Below are positions 6,674 to 10,577 of a stretch of 10,577 bases of DNA, in pieces. The stretch covers positions 1-10,577 of the forward strand of contig MGCE01000077.1 in assembly GCA_001790315.1 (NCBI GenBank), read 5' to 3'. The notes beneath the pieces were generated by a model that had not been told where the DNA came from, made no database searches, and saw only the letters and a program-made list of their open reading frames with translations. Each line of letters opens with the position of its first letter. Positions within the stretch are counted from its first letter, which is position 1. A program made the translations under genes and the position numbers. Origin of the DNA: Candidatus Rokubacteria bacterium RIFCSPLOWO2_02_FULL_72_37. Its GTDB lineage: Bacteria; Methylomirabilota; Methylomirabilia; Rokubacteriales; CSP1-6.

Positions 6674-7509
6674 CCCCCGACGCGCCGTCGGCGCCCCTGG
6701 CGGGCCGGGTCGCCGTCGTCACCGGCGCCTCGCGGGGCATGGGACGCGCGATCGCGCTGCGGCTGGCCCGGGACGGCGCCGACTGCGTGGTCGTGTACCG
6801 ACGCGACCACGCCCGCGCGGGCGTGGTCGTCGCCGAGATCGAGCGGCTCGGCCGCCGCGCGCTCGCGCTCGCGATCGAGCTCGGGGAGCCCGACGAGGTC
6901 CCGCCGGGCTTCGCGCGGATCGCCGAGACCTTCGGGCGGGTCGACGTCTTCGTGGCCAATGCCGCCGCGACCGCGTTCCGCCCGACGCTCGAGCAGAAGC
7001 CGCACAACGTCCGGCGCACGCTCGCGATCTCGCTCGAGTCCTTCGTGGCGGCCATCCAGGCGGTGGTGCCGCTCATGCGCGGTCGGCCGGGTCGCATCGT
7101 CGCCGTGTCCGGCATCGACAGCCAGCAGGCCATGCGGGGCCACGGGGTGCTCGGGGCCGCCAAGGCGGGACTCGAAAGCCTCGTGCGCACGCTCGCGATG
7201 GAGCTCGGGCCGCTCGGCATCACGGTGAACGGCGTGAACCCGGGTCTCGTCGAGACGGATTCCTCCCAGATGTACGTCGAGCGCGGGCTCGAGCGCGAGT
7301 ACGCGGCGACCGTCGCGCGGGTGGCCGCGGCCACGCCCGTGCGCCGCGCGGGCAGCGGCGAGGACGTCGCCGGTCTCGTCGCGTACCTCGCGTCTGACGC
7401 CGCGTCGTTCCTGACCGGCCAGACGATCGTCATCGACGGAGGGCTCACGATCGTCTCGCCGCTCGAGCTGCTGAATGCGATCCCGGGGCCCGGCGCCCCG
7501 GACGCGTGA
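6670..7509 (+). CDS. Atypical SDR (SDR B), FabL-like spacing, catalytic Tyr and Asn missing
   Basis: This 279-aa Rossmann-fold SDR has an intact nucleotide-binding motif TGASRGMG (18-25) and the C-terminal ASFLTGQTIVIDGG. The segment VDVFVANAAATAFRP (91-105) resembles FabL, the enoyl-ACP reductase III of Bacillus. Ser147 and Lys165 are 18 residues apart, as I recall for FabL. However, the YxxxK tyrosine position is Leu161, the FabL-type Tyr position (seven before Lys) is His158, and the usual Asn is Ser121. Ordinary SDR proton transfer is therefore unlikely unless His158 substitutes. It may be a divergent enoyl reductase, an isomerase-like enzyme, or a non-catalytic partner. The GTG start overlaps the upstream stop (GTGA). 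An in-frame ATG further upstream at 6604 lies wholly within the dehydrogenase gene. A 26-bp palindrome lies inside this gene at 6804-6829. Confidence 0.8.
   Translation: MTPDAPSAPLAGRVAVVTGASRGMGRAIALRLARDGADCVVVYRRDHARAGVVVAEIERLGRRALALAIELGEPDEVPPGFARIAETFGRVDVFVANAAATAFRPTLEQKPHNVRRTLAISLESFVAAIQAVVPLMRGRPGRIVAVSGIDSQQAMRGHGVLGAAKAGLESLVRTLAMELGPLGITVNGVNPGLVETDSSQMYVERGLEREYAATVARVAAATPVRRAGSGEDVAGLVAYLASDAASFLTGQTIVIDGGLTIVSPLELLNAIPGPGAPDA
6804..6829. repeat. Perfect 26-bp palindrome without spacer, inside the SDR B gene
   Basis: The left arm CGACCACGCCCGC (6804-6816) is immediately followed by its exact reverse complement GCGGGCGTGGTCG (6817-6829). A copy of the right-arm sequence, GCGTGGTCGT, also occurs at 6785-6794, 36 bp before the one at 6821-6830, so the left arm could pair with either. 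The palindrome encodes residues of the loop and helix after the second strand (RDHARAGVVV). It is longer than I would expect by chance in coding DNA, even at this GC content. Function is unknown: possibly a protein-binding site, an RNA structure, or coincidence. Confidence 0.5.
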
Positions 7510-7525
7510 AGAGAGGAGAAGAGCG

Positions 7526-8323
7526 ATGGACCTGAATCTGGCGGGCAAGAGTGTGATCGTCACCGGCGGCGGCTCGAACATCGGCCGCGCGATCAGCCTG
7601 GCGTTCGCGCGGGAGCGGTCACACGTGACGATCGCCGACGTCGACGAGGCCCAGGCGAAGAAGGTCGCGGCGGAGGCACAGACGCTCGGCGCCGCGTCGG
7701 CGGTCGCCGCGCGGACCGACGTGACGAAGTGGGACGTCGTCCAGGCGATGGTGCGGGACGTCGAGGGCCGCTGCGGGGGCGTGGACGTGCTCGTGAACAA
7801 CGTCGGCTGGACGATGGACCGCCTGTTCATCGAGAAGACGCGTGAGGAGTGGGAGCGCGAGATCCAGCTCAACCTCTGGGGCATGATCAACTGCACCCGC
7901 GCGGTGCTCGACGGTATGATCGCCAGGAAGTCCGGTGCGATCGTCAGCATGGGCTCCGACGCCGGGCGCATGGGCGAGTTCCGCGAGGGCGTGTACGCCG
8001 CGTGCAAGGCGGGCGTCATCGCGCTCAGCAAGAGCCTCGCGCGCGAGGTCGGGCGCCACGGGATCCGCCTGAACGTGGTGTGCCCCGGCATGACGATGCC
8101 GTCGTCCGACGACGAGATCAGCCCGCTCAGCATGTGGGCGGCCGAGGCGAACCGCCAGTGGCGCACGGACGAGATGAAGGCGCGGATCGCCAAGGTCTAC
8201 CCGCTGCGGCGCGTGGGCACGCCCGAGGACATCACGGGCGCGGTGCTGTTCTTCGCCTCGGACCGGGCGAGTTTCGTCACCGGCCAGACGCTCTCGGTGA
8301 GCGGCGGCTACACGATGATGTGA
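7526..8323 (+). CDS. badH: 2-hydroxycyclohexanecarboxyl-CoA dehydrogenase (BadH-like SDR)
   Basis: This 265-aa SDR likely oxidises 2-hydroxycyclohexanecarboxyl-CoA to the 2-keto ester that BadI cleaves. Features are TGGGSNIG (13-20), Asp38 after the second strand (IADVD), which favours NAD+, NNVGW (91-95), and the complete tetrad Asn116, Ser144, Tyr157, Lys161. The identification rests on a distinctive block: SDAGR (144-148), VYAACKAG (156-163), then ALSKSLAREVGRHGI and NVVCPG, ending in LSVSGGYTMM. R. palustris BadH, as I recall it, has SDAARVGSSGEAVYAACKGG, NVVCPG and LSVSGGLTM. It is about 10 residues longer than that protein, mainly near the substrate loop (PSSDDEISPLSMWAAEANRQW). The ATG has a strong GAGAGGAG ribosome-binding site 7 nt upstream. 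Longer in-frame starts would overlap SDR B and lack such a site. Confidence 0.75.
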   Translation: MDLNLAGKSVIVTGGGSNIGRAISLAFARERSHVTIADVDEAQAKKVAAEAQTLGAASAVAARTDVTKWDVVQAMVRDVEGRCGGVDVLVNNVGWTMDRLFIEKTREEWEREIQLNLWGMINCTRAVLDGMIARKSGAIVSMGSDAGRMGEFREGVYAACKAGVIALSKSLAREVGRHGIRLNVVCPGMTMPSSDDEISPLSMWAAEANRQWRTDEMKARIAKVYPLRRVGTPEDITGAVLFFASDRASFVTGQTLSVSGGYTMM

Positions 8324-8345
8324 GCCGGCGGGAAAGGAGCGGGAG

Positions 8346-9128
8346 ATGGCCTTGGATACCGTGACGTACGCCGTCGACGGCGGGATCGCGCGCGTCGTCC
8401 TGAACCGCCCCGAGCAGCTCAACGCGATCTCGCCCCCGCTGCTCGAGGACCTCGACGCCGCCTGTGCGGCGGTCGAGGGCGATGCCGGCGTGCGGGTCGT
8501 GACGCTCACGGGCGCCGGGCGGGTCTTCTGCGCGGGCGCCGACCTCCGGGCGGTGCAGGCGCTCGTCGGCGACCCCGAGCGGTGGAGCGGGTTCCTGCGG
8601 CTCTGGCACCGCGTCTTCAACCGGATCGAGGCGCTGCCGGTGCCCGTCGTCGCCGGCGTCCACGGCCTGGCGCTCGCCGGCGGGCTCGAGCTGACCCTCG
8701 TCGCGGACCTCGTCGTGCTGGACGCGAACGCGCGGCTCGGCGACCAGCACGCGAACTTCGGCCTCGTGGCCGGCGGCGGCGGCAGCCAGCGGCTGCCGCG
8801 CCTGATCGGCGCGCGGCGGGCGAAAGAGCTGATGCTGCTCGGCGGCCGGCTCGACGCCGAGCAGGCGCTCGCCTGGGGCCTCGCGAACCGCGTGGCGCCC
8901 GCCGGCGGCCTCGGCGCGGCGGTCGAGGAGCTCGCCCAGGCGCTCGCGCAGAAGAGCGCCGCGGCCGGTCGCACCGTCAAGACGCTCGTCGCCCGCGGCC
9001 TCGGGCTCGGGCTCGCGGACGGGCTCGAGCTCGAGCTGCGGCTGGCGGGCGAGCACATGCGCTCCGCCGACGCCGCCGAAGGGCTCCGCGCGTTCGCCGA
9101 GAAGCGCGCGCCCGTGTTCACGTCGTAG
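8346..9128 (+). CDS. Enoyl-CoA hydratase/isomerase (crotonase B), possible BadK role, with His for one catalytic Glu
   Basis: This 260-aa crotonase has LNRPEQLNAI (19-28), oxyanion-hole residues in RVFCAGADL (59-67), HGLALAGGLELTL (106-118), GGGGSQRLPRLIGARRAKEL, and the ending EGLRAFAEKRAPVF, also seen in BadK-type hydratases. Glu115 occupies the first catalytic position (GGLEL). The second aligns with His135 (LGDQHANFG instead of FGQPEILIG), with no gap needed between this site and SQRL. A related subfamily with Asp-x-His-Ala in this place exists in databases as I remember it, so this may be an established variant rather than decay. By context it is the best candidate for hydrating cyclohex-1-ene-1-carboxyl-CoA, but an isomerase role is possible. 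AAAGGAGCGGGAG precedes the ATG. The gap after badH is 22 bp. Confidence 0.85.
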   Translation: MALDTVTYAVDGGIARVVLNRPEQLNAISPPLLEDLDAACAAVEGDAGVRVVTLTGAGRVFCAGADLRAVQALVGDPERWSGFLRLWHRVFNRIEALPVPVVAGVHGLALAGGLELTLVADLVVLDANARLGDQHANFGLVAGGGGSQRLPRLIGARRAKELMLLGGRLDAEQALAWGLANRVAPAGGLGAAVEELAQALAQKSAAAGRTVKTLVARGLGLGLADGLELELRLAGEHMRSADAAEGLRAFAEKRAPVFTS

Positions 9129-9142
9129 AGAGCGAGGGCACG

Positions 9143-10294
9143 ATGGACTTCGCCTACACGCCGGAGCAGGAGGAGCTGATCCGGACGCTGCGCACCTTCG
9201 CGCGGAAGGAGCTGGCGCCCCGGTCACAGCAGTGGGATCGCACCGGCGCGCTGCCGTGGGACGCCTGGCGGCAGATGGGCGAGCTCGGCCTGCTCGGGCT
9301 CCGCGCCCCCGCCGCGTACGGCGGACAGGACGCGGACCTCGTCACGATGGGCATCGCGACCGAGGAGATCGCGCGGGGCGACTTCAGCTGCACCTACGGC
9401 ATCCAGCTCGCCAACCTGGCGGGCGAGATCCTCGGCCGGAACGGGAGCGAGGAGGTCAAGCGCCGGTGGCTGCCGCCGACCTGCGCCGGCGAGGCGATCG
9501 TGGCGCTCGCCCTCACCGAGCCGGGCGCCGGCTCGGACGCGGCCAACCTGGCGTGCCGCGCCGAGCGCGACGGCGACGCCTACGTGCTCACCGGGGAGAA
9601 GTCGGGCATCACGCTCGGGATGGCGGCCCAGGCCGCGATCGTCTTCGCCCGGACGGACGCGCGCGAGAAGGCGCGCGGCGTGAGCGCCTTCCTCGTGCCG
9701 CTCGACCTGCCCGGCGTCGCGAGGAGCGCGCTGCGCGACCTCGGCTCCCACGCGGGCGTCCGCGCCGTGCTCGCGTTCGACCACGTGCGGATCCCGGCCT
9801 CGCACCGGCTCGGCGAGGAGGGGACCGGCTTCTACCAGGTCATGCAGGGTTTCGACTACAACCGGATCATCATCGCGCTCGCGTGCCTGGGCGCCGCCCA
9901 GGTGTCCCTCGAGGAGACGATGGCCTATGTGAGGGAGCGGCAGGCCTTCGGCCGCGCGCTCGCGCGGTTCGAGGGCGTGTCGTTCCCGATCGCCGAGGCG
10001 GCGACGCACCTGGACGCCGCGCGCTGGCTCTGCTACCGCGGGCTCTGGCTCGCCGACCACGGCCGGCCGTACACGAAGGAGGCGGCGATGGCCAAGTGGT
10101 GGGCGCCGAAGCTCGCCGTCGAGACGATCCACCAGTGCCTCCTGCTGCACGGCCACTACGGCTACACGGACGAGCTGCCGTTCGAGCAGCGGCTGCGCGA
10201 CGTGATCGGGCTCGAGATCGGCGACGGCACCGCCGAGGTCATGAAGATCATCGTGGCCCGCGAGCTCATGGGCCGCGAGAGCCTGCCGTACTGA
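9143..10294 (+). CDS. Acyl-CoA dehydrogenase B, cyclohexanecarboxyl-CoA dehydrogenase candidate (AliB-like), Asp in place of Glu base
   Basis: This 383-aa FAD-dependent acyl-CoA dehydrogenase has the N-terminal helical domain (DFAYTPEQEELIRTLRTFAR), the signature ALALTEPGAGSDAANL, REKARGVSAFLVPLDLPGV in the beta domain, RQAFGRALARFEGVSFPIAE, and LLHGHYGYTDELPFEQRLRD near the C terminus. At the catalytic-base position it has Asp361 in IGDGTAEVM rather than the Glu of YEGT-type enzymes. The conservative change would still allow alpha-proton removal. I recall the same GDGT form in cyclohexanecarboxyl-CoA dehydrogenase-type proteins. Dehydrogenases acting on cyclohexene-carboxyl-CoA are reported to have lost this Glu and to use another Asp. 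Context makes it the favoured AliB. It starts 14 bp after crotonase B, preceded by GCGAGGG, and closes the catabolic gene set. Confidence 0.8.
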   Translation: MDFAYTPEQEELIRTLRTFARKELAPRSQQWDRTGALPWDAWRQMGELGLLGLRAPAAYGGQDADLVTMGIATEEIARGDFSCTYGIQLANLAGEILGRNGSEEVKRRWLPPTCAGEAIVALALTEPGAGSDAANLACRAERDGDAYVLTGEKSGITLGMAAQAAIVFARTDAREKARGVSAFLVPLDLPGVARSALRDLGSHAGVRAVLAFDHVRIPASHRLGEEGTGFYQVMQGFDYNRIIIALACLGAAQVSLEETMAYVRERQAFGRALARFEGVSFPIAEAATHLDAARWLCYRGLWLADHGRPYTKEAAMAKWWAPKLAVETIHQCLLLHGHYGYTDELPFEQRLRDVIGLEIGDGTAEVMKIIVARELMGRESLPY

Positions 10295-10304
10295 GAGGAG
10301 GGAC

Positions 10305-10385
10305 CTGCATTGGATCACCTACGCCGCGGCCGCCGCCTTCGTCGTCTACTTCGCCCTGCCCCTGATCGAGCGCGCGCTGGGGTGA
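10305..10385 (+). CDS. Possible 26-aa single-pass membrane peptide
   Basis: The stretch reads ctg cat tgg atc acc tac and gives a 26-aa peptide with the hydrophobic segment WITYAAAAAFVVYFALPLI, then the charged end ERALG. In this frame 25 of 26 third positions are G or C. The overlapping alternative frame, opening at TTG 10310, has many A or T there, so this frame looks like the coding one. AGGAGG lies at 10296-10301, only 3 nt before the CTG, which is short. The same site is ideally spaced for the TTG of the other frame, so the start is uncertain. The stop TGA overlaps the next GTG as GTGA, a normal sign of coupled genes. It looks like a small membrane helper peptide of unknown role. Confidence 0.35.
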   Translation: MHWITYAAAAAFVVYFALPLIERALG

Positions 10386-10577
10386 GCGCGGCGCTCGCGG
10401 CGCTCGCGCTCGCCGCGCTCGGCCTCGGCGGGGCCGTCGGACCCGCGGGCGCGCAGACCGCGGCCGACGCGGAGTGCGCGCGGCTGCGCCGCGAGCTCGC
10501 GGGACACGCCGAGCTCTCCGAGGGCGTGCGGCGCGCGCTGGCCGCCCGGGTCGCCCGCGCGCCCGCACAGCGGCCCG
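10382..10577 (+). CDS. Secreted protein of unknown function, 3' end beyond the window
   Basis: The frame is open from GTG 10382 to the window end (65 codons seen). Residues 1-24 form a typical signal peptide: VSAALAALALAALGLGGAVGPAGA, with cleavage expected after AGA before Gln25. The start of the mature part is acidic then arginine- and alanine-rich and probably helical (AECARLRREL ... GVRRALAARVARAP). One Cys (residue 32) lies early in the mature part, but it is not a lipobox. The GTG overlaps the stop of the preceding small ORF by 4 bp. An alternative TTG at 10310 would add 24 residues rich in arginine, but its codon usage does not look coding. No family can be named from this fragment. 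It lies close behind the catabolic genes (88 bp), so co-transcription is possible. Confidence 0.5.
   Translation, partial: MSAALAALALAALGLGGAVGPAGAQTAADAECARLRRELAGHAELSEGVRRALAARVARAPAQRP

Noticed and set aside
6583..8193. Long minus-strand open frame of about 536 codons opposite SDR B and the BadH-like gene
   Set aside because: Antisense shadow of GC-rich coding sequence. No recognisable motif, while both plus-strand genes have clear SDR signatures.
9018..9042. Repeated CTCGAG/GAGCTC units in crotonase B, and similar around 5541-5560
   Set aside because: Explained by runs of Leu-Glu codons (ctc gag) in a high-GC gene. Not beyond coding expectation.
7619..9121. Minus-strand open frame of about 500 codons opposite the BadH-like gene and crotonase B
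   Set aside because: Same shadow pattern: Ser/Arg-rich and then Ala/Asp/His-rich with no fold hallmarks.
1520..10294. A defence, mobile or secondary-metabolite system hidden in the operon
   Set aside because: All nine genes belong to CoA-ester catabolic families. There are no transposase, integrase, nuclease, carrier-protein or repeat-array features.
10385..10430. Tandem-looking GCGGCGCTCGCG repeats
   Set aside because: They encode the Ala/Leu hydrophobic core of a signal peptide using preferred codons, so they are not an independent repeat element.

Overview
The window comes from a very GC-rich bacterium. Third codon positions are nearly all G or C, GTG starts are common, and genes are packed with 4-8 bp overlaps. 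There is no 16S rRNA or other lineage marker. Alicyclic-acid genes of this type are known from alphaproteobacteria such as Rhodopseudomonas and from anaerobes such as Syntrophus. The overall style also fits uncultivated soil or sediment lineages such as Rokubacteria/Methylomirabilota, but that placement is a guess.

Layout. (1) 7-1389, minus strand: an unfamiliar secreted, membrane-anchored protein whose C-terminal part resembles the SmpA/OmlA (BamE) fold. It probably starts at an unusual CTG codon behind a strong Shine-Dalgarno. (2) 1390-1519: a 130-bp divergent control region with a plausible sigma-70 promoter facing right and a perfect 9-bp inverted repeat. (3) 1520-10294, plus strand: nine CoA-ester catabolism genes in one tight unit, in the order crotonase A, BadI-like hydrolase, AliA-like CoA ligase, SDR A, acyl-CoA dehydrogenase A, SDR B, BadH-like dehydrogenase, crotonase B, acyl-CoA dehydrogenase B. 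(4) 10295-10577: a tiny membrane-peptide ORF and the start of a secreted-protein gene that runs off the window.

How the genes fit together. The set matches the cyclohexanecarboxylate route described in Rhodopseudomonas palustris. The ligase (AliA) makes the CoA ester, an acyl-CoA dehydrogenase (AliB role) makes the 1-ene, and a crotonase (BadK role) adds water. BadH oxidises the 2-hydroxy ester to the 2-keto ester, and BadI opens the ring to pimeloyl-CoA. Every step has a candidate here. Ligase, BadH and BadI are the firm calls; the dehydrogenase and hydratase assignments are weaker. Four extra genes (crotonase A, SDR A, acyl-CoA dehydrogenase A, SDR B) suggest a substituted or more complex alicyclic acid. 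Thiolase and other downstream beta-oxidation genes are absent, as is any recognisable regulator.

The most unusual content is biochemical. Three of the operon's enzymes have replaced catalytic residues: SDR B lacks the SDR tyrosine and asparagine, crotonase A lacks both crotonase glutamates, and crotonase B has His for one of them. Acyl-CoA dehydrogenase B has Asp where the family usually has its Glu base. I saw no mobile element, tRNA, rRNA or CRISPR array. No gene-free stretch exceeds about 130 bp.
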